A stretch of 37,102 nt of DNA. Origin: Hyphomicrobiales bacterium. Its GTDB lineage: Bacteria > Pseudomonadota > Alphaproteobacteria > Rhizobiales > Beijerinckiaceae. A program made the position numbers and the translations under genes. Positions 17,741-25,803 of the stretch are shown in pieces (position 1 is the first letter of the stretch; the number at the start of each line of letters is the position of its first letter). Under the pieces are notes generated by a model that was given only the letters and a program-made list of their open reading frames with translations, searched no databases and was not told where the DNA came from. The DNA is taken from contig JAPLOV010000166.1 of assembly GCA_026400565.1 (NCBI GenBank), positions 1 through 37,102 on the forward strand, written 5' to 3'.

Positions 17741-19083
17741 CACGAGGAACAAGAACGGGCGGACGCGCGCCAGGCAAGGGTGGAGCCAAAGGCGGGGCTG
17801 CGGGCGGTGGCCGCGACCGGCGCGGGCGCGGCGAGGATCGCGAGGCGCGCAAGGAACAGGGGCGCAAGACGGCGCTGGGGCGCGCTGCAGCTGTCCGCAG
17901 CGCCAAGCCTGTCTATCGCGACGAGCCGCGCCGGGCGGCCAAGCCGACCGGATATCGCCCGCGCGAGGACAGGCCGCAGCGCGCCACTGAAGCCGAGCGC
18001 GAGCCGCAAGGCCACCGTCTGCCCGAAGAAGGTCCGATCCGGACCAAGCGCGAGGCCGGGGCGGAAGCGTCCGAGACGATCGCGACGGGCGTGCAGACGC
18101 TGGTCGTGACCGAGGACGAGGCCGGGATGCGGGTCGATCGCTTCCTGATCGCCCGTTTTCCGCAATTGCCGTTCAGCCACATCCAGCGCATCGCCCGCAA
18201 GGGTGAGCTGCGTGTCGACATGAAGCGCGTCGACACCAATGACCGCATCGAGGCGGGGCAGAAGGTGCGTGTGCCGCCGCTGAAGCTCTCCGCCGATGGC
18301 CAGCGGCCGCGCGGCCAGCAGTTCAAGGAGGGTGACGTGCGCGCCTTCCTCAAGTCGATCACGCTGTATGAAGACGCCGATGTGCTCGTCATCGACAAGC
18401 CTGCCGGGCTGGCCGTGCAGGGCGGCTCCGGCACCACGCGCCATGTCGATGGCATGCTGATGGCGCTGGCCGAGGACGAGACCACGCGACCGCGCCTTGT
18501 GCACCGGCTCGACAAGGACACGGCGGGCTGCCTCGTCATCGCCAAGACGCGCTTTGCAGCCTCGACGCTGGCCAAGACCTTCCGTTCACGCACGGCGCGC
18601 AAGATCTACTGGGCGCTGGTCTACCTGGTGCCACGGGTCAAGCAGGGCCGGATCTCGACCTATCTGGCGCGCGAGGCGCAAGTCGATGGCGACAGCCGCA
18701 TGAAGGTGGCCGCCCATGGTGACGAGGGCGCGCAACATGCCGTGACCTACTACGCCACGGTCGAAACCGCAGCGCAGAAGGTCGCATGGCTGTCGATGAA
18801 ACCGGTGACCGGCCGCACCCACCAGCTCAGGGCGCATGCGGCGCATATCGGCCATCCGATCATTGGTGACCCCAAGTATTTCGACCGGCACAATGCCGAA
18901 ATTCCAGGAGGCATCCAGAACCGGCTGCATCTCCTGGCCCGCCGGATCGTGCTGCCGCACCCGCGCGGGCAGGGCGTGATCGACGTGACGGCCCCGCTGC
19001 CCGACCACATGAAACAGAGCTGGAACCTGCTCGGCTTCGATGCCAGCCCGTACGATCCCATCGTCGAGGCCCCTGATGAGTGA
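17737..19083 (+). CDS. RluA-family rRNA pseudouridine synthase with a long basic N-terminal tail
   Basis: The enzyme isomerises uridine to pseudouridine, probably in 23S rRNA like RluC. Residues 1 to ~110 are low-complexity and rich in Arg, Gly, Lys and Glu, likely disordered. An S4 RNA-binding domain follows (~113-180; MRVDRFLIARFPQLPFSHIQ). The catalytic domain has the motif LVHRLDKDTAGCLV with catalytic Asp259. GRTHQLRAHAAHIGHPIIGD follows near residues 350-370. GTG overlaps the crcB stop by four bases. At 448 residues it is over 100 longer than E. coli RluC because of the tail. The target site cannot be fixed from sequence. Confidence 0.92.
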   Translation: MTRGTRTGGRAPGKGGAKGGAAGGGRDRRGRGEDREARKEQGRKTALGRAAAVRSAKPVYRDEPRRAAKPTGYRPREDRPQRATEAEREPQGHRLPEEGPIRTKREAGAEASETIATGVQTLVVTEDEAGMRVDRFLIARFPQLPFSHIQRIARKGELRVDMKRVDTNDRIEAGQKVRVPPLKLSADGQRPRGQQFKEGDVRAFLKSITLYEDADVLVIDKPAGLAVQGGSGTTRHVDGMLMALAEDETTRPRLVHRLDKDTAGCLVIAKTRFAASTLAKTFRSRTARKIYWALVYLVPRVKQGRISTYLAREAQVDGDSRMKVAAHGDEGAQHAVTYYATVETAAQKVAWLSMKPVTGRTHQLRAHAAHIGHPIIGDPKYFDRHNAEIPGGIQNRLHLLARRIVLPHPRGQGVIDVTAPLPDHMKQSWNLLGFDASPYDPIVEAPDE

Positions 19084-19092
19084 GCGCGCCAC

Positions 19093-19776
19093 ATGAGCAC
19101 TGACCTTGTCCTGTTCGACCTTGACGGCACGCTGCTGGATTCCTCGCGCATCATCATCGGCGCACAGGAGCTGACCGCCGAGGCCCATGGCCTGCCCCAT
19201 CCGGGGCTCGATCGTGGCTTCGCGGTGGTCGGGCTGTCGCTGGACGTGGCGCTGGCCGAGCTGTTCGGCGATGCAGTGCCCGCTCCCGAACTCAGCGCCA
19301 CCTACAAGAGCATCTTCAATGGCCTGCGCGGCACGGCAGGCTTTGAGGAGCCGCTGTTCGATGGCATCCCTGAGCTGATGACCACGCTGTCGCGCTGGCC
19401 TGACATGACGATGGGCATCGCGACCGGCAAGACCCTGCGCGGTGTCGAATATGTGGTCGAGACCTATGGCTGGCAGACGCTGTTCGCCATGATCCAAACG
19501 GCGGACAATTCACCCTCGAAGCCGCATCCCGGCATGATCCATCAGGCGATGGAGATCGCAGGAACGAGACCTGGGCGGACGGTGATGATCGGCGACAGCG
19601 TGCATGACATGCGCATGGCCAAGGCTGCCGGCGTCAAGGCCATCGCCGTATCCTGGGGCTTCCAGCCGGCGGCGATGCTGATCGAGGCCGGGGCCGACCT
19701 TGTAGCCCGGGATGTGTCCGACCTCGCGCCGATGATTGCGGCCGCGCTGCGTCGTCCAGTCCCGGCGTTCGCCTGA
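19093..19776 (+). CDS. HAD-superfamily phosphatase, phosphoglycolate-phosphatase-like
   Basis: A cytosolic HAD subfamily IA hydrolase of 227 residues. Motif I is FDLDGTLLD with nucleophile Asp9 and acid/base Asp11. Motif II is Thr111 in IATGKT, motif III Lys143 in SKPHPG, and motif IV GDSVHDMRMA with Asp168 and Asp172. A helical cap lies between residues 15 and 85. It follows the pseudouridine synthase by 9 nt and ends 18 nt from a convergent gene. The substrate is unknown; phosphoglycolate is only the nearest family guess. Confidence 0.9.
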   Translation: MSTDLVLFDLDGTLLDSSRIIIGAQELTAEAHGLPHPGLDRGFAVVGLSLDVALAELFGDAVPAPELSATYKSIFNGLRGTAGFEEPLFDGIPELMTTLSRWPDMTMGIATGKTLRGVEYVVETYGWQTLFAMIQTADNSPSKPHPGMIHQAMEIAGTRPGRTVMIGDSVHDMRMAKAAGVKAIAVSWGFQPAAMLIEAGADLVARDVSDLAPMIAAALRRPVPAFA

Positions 19777-19794
19777 ACGGGCAGCAGCGGTGGC

Positions 19795-20460
19795 TCAGGC
19801 TGCGCGGAGGCTGGCGAGCCAGCCTTGCGCAGCATTGGCATCACCCGGCTCAAGCCCATGGCCAGAGGCCGTGACCGCTTCTGTGACGACGGCTCCTGCC
19901 TGCTTCAGCGCCGCAACCAGCACGGCCCGGCTGGCCTCCGGAGCCAGCGGATCGTGCCGGCCGCTGAGCAGCAGCACCGGCGTGCCCGCCAGATCGAGGC
20001 CGGGCTCGGGCGACAGCCCGTTCATGGCGCGCATCAGGACGGCACCTGACAAGGTGTCCGGATGCCGCATCAGCAGTCCTGCTGCGATGTTCGCGCCATT
20101 GGAGTAGCCCACGGCGATGGGCGCACGGCGCCAGCCGAAGTGTTGGGCCGCGCTGCTGACGAAGGCCGTCAGCTAGGCGGCACGCTCGGCCATGTCGGCC
20201 AGATCGAACAGACCCTCGCCATGACGCCGGAACCAGCGGGTCAGGCTGCCTTCGAGCAGAAGGCCGCGCACGCCCAGCAGGCTTGATCCGGGTGCGATCT
20301 GTCGCCCGAAGGCTATCAGGTCGTGCTCGTTGCCACCCGTGCCGTGAAGCAGCAGGAGTGGCGACGCGTTACCGTCGCTGCCTGGCTGATGATGGACATG
20401 AAAGCCGGCGTGCAGTCCTTTTTCGCGCCGCCGGCCGGCGGCGGCAGTCTCCTGTATCAG
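19795..20460 (-). pseudogene. MhqD-like alpha/beta hydrolase interrupted by an in-frame TAG
   Basis: Read on the minus strand, one frame gives a complete small carboxylesterase of about 221 residues. It has the oxyanion-hole motif LLLLHGTGGNEHDL, nucleophile GYSNG, Asp in SGRHDPLAP and His in SGHGLEPGD. Codon 96 is TAG (20173-20175), between MAERAA and LTAFVSSAAQ. The flanking frame is undisturbed, so this is one nonsense change, perhaps from TGG or CAG. The frame also has no ATG, GTG or TTG before the conserved part; only CTG at 20460, overlapping the upstream stop as CTGA, is available. A GTG at 20112 could start a 105-residue remnant that lacks the oxyanion region. A sequencing error cannot be excluded. 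Confidence 0.8.
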
Positions 20461-21413
20461 GTGGCGGCGTGGGCAGCGTCGAGGGGCGGCAAGGCGCGCT
20501 TGATGTCGGCCCGTCGTCCTTCGAGCCAGACCGGCAGGCGCAGATCGCTGCCGAGGGTCTCGATGGTTTCGTCGGTCACGAAACCGGGCGCATCGGTTGC
20601 GATCTCGAAGATCACGCCGGATGGCTCACGGAAGTAGACAGAGCGGAAATAGCAGCGGTCCATCTGCTCCGTGGTCTGGATTCCGAGTTTGTCGGAGAGC
20701 GCCGCCGACATGGCGGCCTGTGTCTCGTCGCTGGCTGCGCGGAAGGCGACATGATGCACCGAGCCAGCGCCCATCCGGCCCGGCAGACCATCGCTGACGA
20801 TCCTGAGATCGACGGCGCCGCCCATGACAGGGGCGGTGGCCTCCGTGCCGACCTGATGGCGCACGACATTGCCTTCCCGGGCAGCCTCGCGGAAGCCGAG
20901 CGCACCGGTGAGGACGGCGGCACTGCGATCGCTGCTGGCAACCCACAAGGTCACGCTGCGGATGCCGCGGATGGCATGTTCCGTGCCGACGCCATCGCCA
21001 GTCCAGCCCGGCAAAGCGTCGGCCTCGGCCAGCGCCACCAGTGCGAGGCGGGTGCCATCGCGGTCCTGGAAGGACAGGACGGTCTCACCGAAGCGCTTTT
21101 CCGGCGGACTGAACGGCACGGACAGGGCGATGAAGCGCTCCGTCCAGAAGCCGAGACTGGCCTTCGGCACGGCGAACACCGTCTCGCCGACCTGGCCGAC
21201 ACCGACGCGGCCGGGCGCGGCCTGGTCATGGGGGAAGAATGTCAGGATCGAGCCGGGACTGCCCTGATGGTCGCCGAAATACAGATGATGGGTGCCCGGG
21301 TCATCGAAATTGACCGTCTGCTTGATGAGGCGCAGCCCGAGGACATCGCGGTAGAAGGCGAGATTGCCCGCCGCGCTGCCGGCAATGGCGGTGACATGGT
21401 GAAGGCCAGACAT
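20457..21413 (-). CDS. MhqO-like ring-cleaving dioxygenase (VOC/glyoxalase fold)
   Basis: A 318-residue protein with two glyoxalase-like modules. The first starts GLHHVTAIAGSAAGNLAFYRDVLG and the second lies around SVTLWVASSDRSAAVLTGALGF. Metal-ligand candidates are His5 or His6 and His/Glu residues in SVHHVAFRA and GVIFEIATDAPGF. MhqO-family enzymes open hydroquinone or catechol rings and are often paired with an MhqD esterase, as here. I placed the start at 21413 because GGAG lies exactly 6 nt upstream; two in-frame ATGs further upstream are less well served. The downstream partner is broken. The substrate is not known. Confidence 0.88.
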   Translation of the reverse strand: MSGLHHVTAIAGSAAGNLAFYRDVLGLRLIKQTVNFDDPGTHHLYFGDHQGSPGSILTFFPHDQAAPGRVGVGQVGETVFAVPKASLGFWTERFIALSVPFSPPEKRFGETVLSFQDRDGTRLALVALAEADALPGWTGDGVGTEHAIRGIRSVTLWVASSDRSAAVLTGALGFREAAREGNVVRHQVGTEATAPVMGGAVDLRIVSDGLPGRMGAGSVHHVAFRAASDETQAAMSAALSDKLGIQTTEQMDRCYFRSVYFREPSGVIFEIATDAPGFVTDETIETLGSDLRLPVWLEGRRADIKRALPPLDAAHAAT

Positions 21414-21505
21414 TGGAAACTCCATTGTGAGGGTGCGGCGCAATCGCCTCTGCTGGACCCAAGATGGTGCAATTTTGCCAAATGGAAAAGGTTAGCAAGA
21501 CTTTG

Positions 21506-21521
21506 CTTGCGTCGGCGCAAG
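21506..21521. promoter_or_regulatory. Inverted repeat in the divergent promoter region
   Basis: CTTGCG (21506-21511) and CGCAAG (21516-21521) form a 6+6 inverted repeat with a 4-nt centre. An overlapping GCAAG/CTTGC pair covers 21495-21510. Two copies of AATATC spaced by 10 bp follow (21526-21541), one overlapping a TAATAT -10-like box. The surrounding 21480-21660 is clearly more AT-rich than its neighbours. It lies between the divergent dioxygenase and the unknown gene, a likely place for an operator. No regulator gene is adjacent. Confidence 0.4.
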
Positions 21522-21689
21522 GTTTAATATCCGTGAATATCACAAAGACGAAACCATGTCTGATCACAAGCATTTAAGGTGAATAAAATTTCCGATTTGC
21601 GGATTAACCACTTAACCACCCCGGCACGACAATGTCCGTTTCATAAACAGGGACAAGCAGCAAAACAAACCGCTGCAAGGGGCCAAGCA

Positions 21690-22133
21690 ATGATCTGCAG
21701 TGAACTTCGTGATTTAGTCGACCATGTTCTGGAGCGACGCGAGATCTGTGACGCGGATGTCAACAAACTGGCGCGGGATATTCTGCCGGACGGTGCCGGC
21801 TCCCAGGATGTGATCGACGTGCTGGTGGCCCTTGACCGTGCCCTGACCACGCCGAACGGCAACTGGGCGGCGTTTCTTGTGGCTACCGTCGTCGATTTCG
21901 TGGTCTGGACCAGCCGGCCGACCGGTGTCGTCAACCGGGATCTGGCGCAATGGCTGATGGCCAGCCTGACTGTTGGCGAGGGCCCGACCAGCAACGCCAT
22001 GCGCATTGCTTTCGAGGTGGTGCGCGAAGCTGAGCGCTGTGACGAGGAACTGATCTCGTTCGCGATGCGCAAGGCCAGCGTTCCGGCCCGGCAAGACCTG
22101 TCACGCTGCGACAAGGCACTGCTGATCGCCTGA
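21690..22133 (+). CDS. Conserved hypothetical protein
   Basis: A 147-residue soluble protein I cannot assign. It has no signal peptide or membrane segment and looks mostly helical and acidic. Recognisable stretches are ICDADVNKLARDILPDG, FLVATVVDFVVWTSRPTGVV and AMRIAFEVVREAERCDEELISFAM. I recall similar uncharacterised proteins in Hyphomicrobiales, which is memory and not a search. The ATG at 21690 has AAGGGG about 8 nt upstream; an earlier GTG at 21579 would add 37 residues of unlikely composition. It reads away from the dioxygenase and is followed by a ~150-nt gap before pccA. Confidence 0.75.
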   Translation: MICSELRDLVDHVLERREICDADVNKLARDILPDGAGSQDVIDVLVALDRALTTPNGNWAAFLVATVVDFVVWTSRPTGVVNRDLAQWLMASLTVGEGPTSNAMRIAFEVVREAERCDEELISFAMRKASVPARQDLSRCDKALLIA

Positions 22134-22281
22134 CAAACCGACATCGGCGAGCTGGCGCCGTCCGTGCAGCAATGCGCGGGCGGCACTGTGCGTTCCGCGC
22201 CCTTTGACCAAGTGGACGCAGGAGCGAACCTGTCCTAAACCGCCCTCAGAACGCACTGACGTCAACCGGGGCCAAACGCGC

Positions 22282-24285
22282 ATGTTCTCGAAAATCCTGA
22301 TCGCCAATCGCGGCGAGATCGCCTGCCGTGTCATCAGGACGGCGCGGCGCATGGGGATCAAGACCGTGGCGGTCTATTCGGACGCGGACCGGGACGCGCT
22401 GCATGCCGCGATGGCCGACGAGGCCGTGTGGATCGGCCCAGCGCCAGCCGCACAATCGTATCTGCTGATCGAGCGCATCATCTCGGCGTGCAAACAGACC
22501 GGCGCCGAGGCGGTGCATCCCGGTTATGGCTTCCTGTCAGAGCGCGAGGCCTTCGCACAGGCGCTCAAGGACAACGGCATCGTCTTCATCGGGCCGAACC
22601 CCCATGCCATTGCTGCAATGGGCGACAAGATCGAGAGCAAGAAGGCGGCTGCCGCGGCGGGCGTATCCACCGTGCCGGGCTACCTTGGCGTGATCCATGA
22701 TGCCCAGCATGCCATGACGATTGCCCAGGAGATCGGCTATCCTGTGATGCTGAAGGCCAGCGCGGGTGGTGGCGGCAAGGGCATGCGCATCGCGTGGTCG
22801 GCGTCGGAGGTCCAGGAAGGTTTCGACCGTTCAAAATCCGAGGCTGCGTCATCGTTCGGCGATGACCGGATGTTCGTCGAGAAGTTCATCGTCAATCCGC
22901 GCCATATCGAAATTCAGGTGCTCGGCGACAAGCACGGCAACGTTATCTATCTCGGCGAGCGCGAATGCTCGGTGCAGCGCCGCAACCAGAAAGTCATCGA
23001 GGAAGCGCCTTCGCCGCTGCTCGATGAGGCCACCCGCCGCAAGATGGGCGAGCAGGCGGTCGCGCTCGCCAAGGCCGTCAACTACGATTCTGCCGGTACC
23101 GTGGAGTTCGTGGCAGGGCAGGACCGTTCGTTCTTCTTCCTCGAAATGAACACGCGGCTCCAGGTCGAGCATCCGGTGACCGAGATGATCACGGGCGTCG
23201 ATCTGGTCGAAGAGATGATCCGCGTTGCCGCTGGCGAAAAGCTGCGGCTGGCGCAAGCCGATGTCCGGCTCGATGGCTGGGCGGTGGAGAGCCGGATCTA
23301 TGCCGAGGACCCGACCCGCAATTTCCTGCCATCAACGGGCCGGCTGGTGACCTACCGGCCTCCGGCTGAGGGACCTGACGGAGCAGCCACCGTGCGCAAT
23401 GACACCGGCGTCTTCGAGGGCGGGGAGATCTCGATCTTCTATGATCCGATGATTGCCAAGCTGGTGACGCATGCGCCGACCCGGATCGAGGCGATCGAGG
23501 CCCAGGCGCGGGCGCTGGATGCCTTCGCCATCGAGGGCATCCGCCACAACATCCCGTTTCTGGCGACGATGATGGCGCAGGAGCGCTGGCGTTCGGCCCG
23601 CCTGTCGACCGGCTACATCACGGAGGAGTTTCCGGAGGGCTTTGCGCTAACCGCGCCGCGCGGTGCGCTGGCCCGGCGCATTGCGCTGGTGGCCTTCGCC
23701 ATCGACCACGTCCAGAACCTGCGCAAGCGCGCGATCTCCGACCAGATGGAGGGCTGGCGCACGGTCACCTTCGAGGCCGAGCGCGTCGTGATGCTGGGGG
23801 ATGCGGTGTTCGGGGGCGCCGTGTCGGGCGCGCTCAATGCGGTGAGCGTGAGCTTCGATGACGGCACCGAGGCCGAGGTCGTGTCCGATTGGCGGCCAGG
23901 CCAACCGGTCTGGCGCGGGCTGGTGGATGGCGAGCGGATCGCGGTGCAGGTCCGCCCGATCCAGAATGGCGTGACGCTGGCCCATGCCGGCACGCATGCC
24001 GCCGCGCGGGTCTACACACGCCGTGAAGCTGAACTGGCGGCGATGATGCCGGCCAAGGTAGCGGCAGACACCTCAAAAGTGCTGCTGTGCCCGATGCCGG
24101 GGTTGGTCAAGGCGATTTCCGTCAGTGCAGGGCAGGAGATCAAGGCTGGCGAGCAGCTCTGCATCGTCGAGGCCATGAAGATGGAAAACGTGCTGCGCGC
24201 CGAGCGTGACGGTACGGTTGCCAAGATCAACGCCCGCGAGGGCGACAGCCTCGCGGTCGATGCGGTGATCATGGAGTTTGCCTGA
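22282..24285 (+). CDS. pccA: Propionyl-CoA carboxylase, biotin-containing alpha subunit
   Basis: PccA carboxylates its own biotin with ATP and bicarbonate, and PccB transfers the carboxyl to propionyl-CoA to give methylmalonyl-CoA. The 667-residue protein has a biotin carboxylase domain from residue 1 (MFSKILIANRGEIACRVI). ATP-grasp residues include Lys158 and GGGGK at 162-166. ERECSVQRRNQKVIEEAPSP and EMNTRLQVEHPVTE follow. A linker/BT domain spans about 460-590, then a biotinyl domain with EAMKMEN, biotinylated Lys633. The sequence closely resembles alphaproteobacterial PccA and less so methylcrotonyl-CoA carboxylase. I chose ATG 22282 by homology; its ribosome binding site is weak. pccB is not in the window. 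The stop overlaps the next gene. Confidence 0.95.
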   Translation: MFSKILIANRGEIACRVIRTARRMGIKTVAVYSDADRDALHAAMADEAVWIGPAPAAQSYLLIERIISACKQTGAEAVHPGYGFLSEREAFAQALKDNGIVFIGPNPHAIAAMGDKIESKKAAAAAGVSTVPGYLGVIHDAQHAMTIAQEIGYPVMLKASAGGGGKGMRIAWSASEVQEGFDRSKSEAASSFGDDRMFVEKFIVNPRHIEIQVLGDKHGNVIYLGERECSVQRRNQKVIEEAPSPLLDEATRRKMGEQAVALAKAVNYDSAGTVEFVAGQDRSFFFLEMNTRLQVEHPVTEMITGVDLVEEMIRVAAGEKLRLAQADVRLDGWAVESRIYAEDPTRNFLPSTGRLVTYRPPAEGPDGAATVRNDTGVFEGGEISIFYDPMIAKLVTHAPTRIEAIEAQARALDAFAIEGIRHNIPFLATMMAQERWRSARLSTGYITEEFPEGFALTAPRGALARRIALVAFAIDHVQNLRKRAISDQMEGWRTVTFEAERVVMLGDAVFGGAVSGALNAVSVSFDDGTEAEVVSDWRPGQPVWRGLVDGERIAVQVRPIQNGVTLAHAGTHAAARVYTRREAELAAMMPAKVAADTSKVLLCPMPGLVKAISVSAGQEIKAGEQLCIVEAMKMENVLRAERDGTVAKINAREGDSLAVDAVIMEFA

Positions 24286-25016
24286 TGGCCATCTCGGCGG
24301 GGCTGCCCGAGGCCCTGGTGGCCGGCTACCAAGCCTTCGTCGGCGGTCGCTTGCCTGAGGAGCAGCAGCGGCTGTCCGATCTGGCGCTGACAGGCCAGTC
24401 GCCGAAGATCATGCTGATTGGCTGCTGCGACAGCCGCGTGCCGCCGGAGGTGATCTTCAACGCCCGGCCGGGAGAGCTGTTCGTGGTCCGGAACGTGGCC
24501 AATCTGGTGCCGCCCTACAAGCCCGATGGCGAATTGCACGGCACCAGTGCGGCGCTCGAATACGCCGTTCAGGCGCTGAAGGTGGAGCATATCGTCGTGA
24601 TGGGCCACGGTCGCTGCGGCGGTGTGCGCGCCTTTGCCGAACGGGACCGCAAGGCCCTGTCGCCGGGTGATTTCGTGGGGCGCTGGATGTCGCTGCTGGA
24701 GCCTGCCGCTGGCGCTGTTCTCGCCGCAGACCAGCGCGATCCGGACCGCTTCGCGGCGCTGCTGGAGGTGGCTTCGCTGAAGCAGAGCCTTGCCAACCTG
24801 CGCACCTTCCCTTGCGTCAGCATTCTTGAAAGCCGCATGCGGCTGCACCTGCACGCGGCGCATTTCGATGTTCGCACCGGATCACTCGCCTGGTTGCGCG
24901 AGGATGAGGGCGCGCTGGTGCCGGTCTCGGATATCCTGCCAGCGCGTTTGCCGCTGGTTTGCGAGGGTGGTGAATGGCTGCCTGTGGAGGCCAGCCCTGC
25001 ACGGCAGGCAGGCTAG
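24285..25016 (+). CDS. Beta-class carbonic anhydrase
   Basis: Interconverts CO2 and bicarbonate. The 243-residue protein has the zinc ligands Cys47 with the Asp49/Arg51 dyad (CCDSR), His108 and Cys111 (HGRC). VVRNVANLVPPY and GTSAALEYAVQ are typical of the plant-type beta family. Its ATG overlaps the pccA TGA by one base (TGATG), so it is probably translated with pccA. That links bicarbonate supply to a bicarbonate-using carboxylase, which is inference from position and chemistry. Confidence 0.93.
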   Translation: MAISAGLPEALVAGYQAFVGGRLPEEQQRLSDLALTGQSPKIMLIGCCDSRVPPEVIFNARPGELFVVRNVANLVPPYKPDGELHGTSAALEYAVQALKVEHIVVMGHGRCGGVRAFAERDRKALSPGDFVGRWMSLLEPAAGAVLAADQRDPDRFAALLEVASLKQSLANLRTFPCVSILESRMRLHLHAAHFDVRTGSLAWLREDEGALVPVSDILPARLPLVCEGGEWLPVEASPARQAG

Positions 25017-25020
25017 GCCG

Positions 25021-25590
25021 ATGCCTCTTTACTTCTCGTATGGGGCCAATATGGACCGGGATGCGATGGCGGTGCGCTGCCCGCTGTCGCGACCTCTGGG
25101 CACGGCGCGTCTGCCGCGGCACCGCTTCATCATTACTCGCGATGGTTATGCCTCGGTGGTGCGCGATCCGCGCCTGACCGTGCACGGCGTGATCTGGGAT
25201 CTGGCGATGAGCGAGGTGAGGGTGCTCGACAAGTTCGAGGATGTCGACCGGGGCCTCTACGCCAAGATCACGCAGGCGGTGATCACTGGGGCTGGTCCGC
25301 GCCGGGCGCTGGTCTATGTCGGCGTCAATGCCGAGCCGGGGCAGCCAAAGCCAGGATATCTCGAAGCGGTTCTGGCCAGCGCCGAAAGCTGGAATCTGCC
25401 CGTGGCTTACCGGCAGGAGATCGCACGATACATGCGCTCCGGGGCGCCGCAAAAGCTGGCCATGCCTGCGCCTCCAGTCGCCACGTCGGATGGTGCGCGC
25501 CATGGGGCAGGGCCGGTGCCTGGTGTGCAGACGCGCGGCGAGGCGCCTGTGCCGACGGTGGGGGCCGTGCGCCGGCGTCCGCTCGGTTGA
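25021..25590 (+). CDS. Gamma-glutamylcyclotransferase-like (AIG2/GGCT fold) protein
   Basis: A 189-residue protein starting MPLYFSYGANMDRDAM, the glycine-loop motif of this fold (usually YGSNM). Glu73 in DKFEDVDRGLY fits the catalytic Glu, and GRAxVYV-like sequence follows. The last ~45 residues are Pro, Ala and Gly rich and probably disordered. The ATG is four bases after the carbonic anhydrase stop; the open frame extends upstream inside that gene and is not used. Whether it acts on gamma-glutamyl amino acids or another amide is unknown. Confidence 0.85.
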   Translation: MPLYFSYGANMDRDAMAVRCPLSRPLGTARLPRHRFIITRDGYASVVRDPRLTVHGVIWDLAMSEVRVLDKFEDVDRGLYAKITQAVITGAGPRRALVYVGVNAEPGQPKPGYLEAVLASAESWNLPVAYRQEIARYMRSGAPQKLAMPAPPVATSDGARHGAGPVPGVQTRGEAPVPTVGAVRRRPLG

Positions 25591-25599
25591 AAGCTGCGC

Positions 25600-25779
25600 T
25601 CAGCCGGTGACGAAGCGGGCGAGCAGGCGCACCAGCGCGGTAATCGCGAAGGCCACGATGATGAAGGTCAGCACCCGGTGGCGGCTGGTCTTGTCGGGAA
25701 GATAGGGCGCGAGTTGCCGCAGGATGGCCTTGCGGAACAGCCAGAGGCCAAGCGCCGTGCCTGTCAGGAACCATGTCAC
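25600..25779 (-). CDS. Small two-segment membrane protein (59 aa, GTG start)
   Basis: The minus strand encodes 59 residues from GTG at 25779. A hydrophobic stretch at residues 3-16 (WFLTGTALGLWLF) is followed by a basic, polar loop (RKAILRQLAPYLPDKTSRHR). A second hydrophobic segment follows at 36-53 (VLTFIIVAFAITALVRLL). It begins 24 nt after the rhodanese stop, on the same strand and in the same frame, with no ATG between and a weak ribosome binding site. It ends 9 nt from a convergent gene. The clean hydrophobic pattern and tight placement support it; no family is recognised. Confidence 0.55.
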   Translation of the reverse strand: MTWFLTGTALGLWLFRKAILRQLAPYLPDKTSRHRVLTFIIVAFAITALVRLLARFVTG

Positions 25780-25803
25780 GGGCTGCGTCTGTCCATCAGG
25801 CCG

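Noticed and set aside
20283-21527. A 414-codon open frame on the plus strand opposite the dioxygenase
   Set aside because: It is antisense to a well-supported gene, has no ribosome binding site and shows the composition of a shadow frame in GC-rich DNA.
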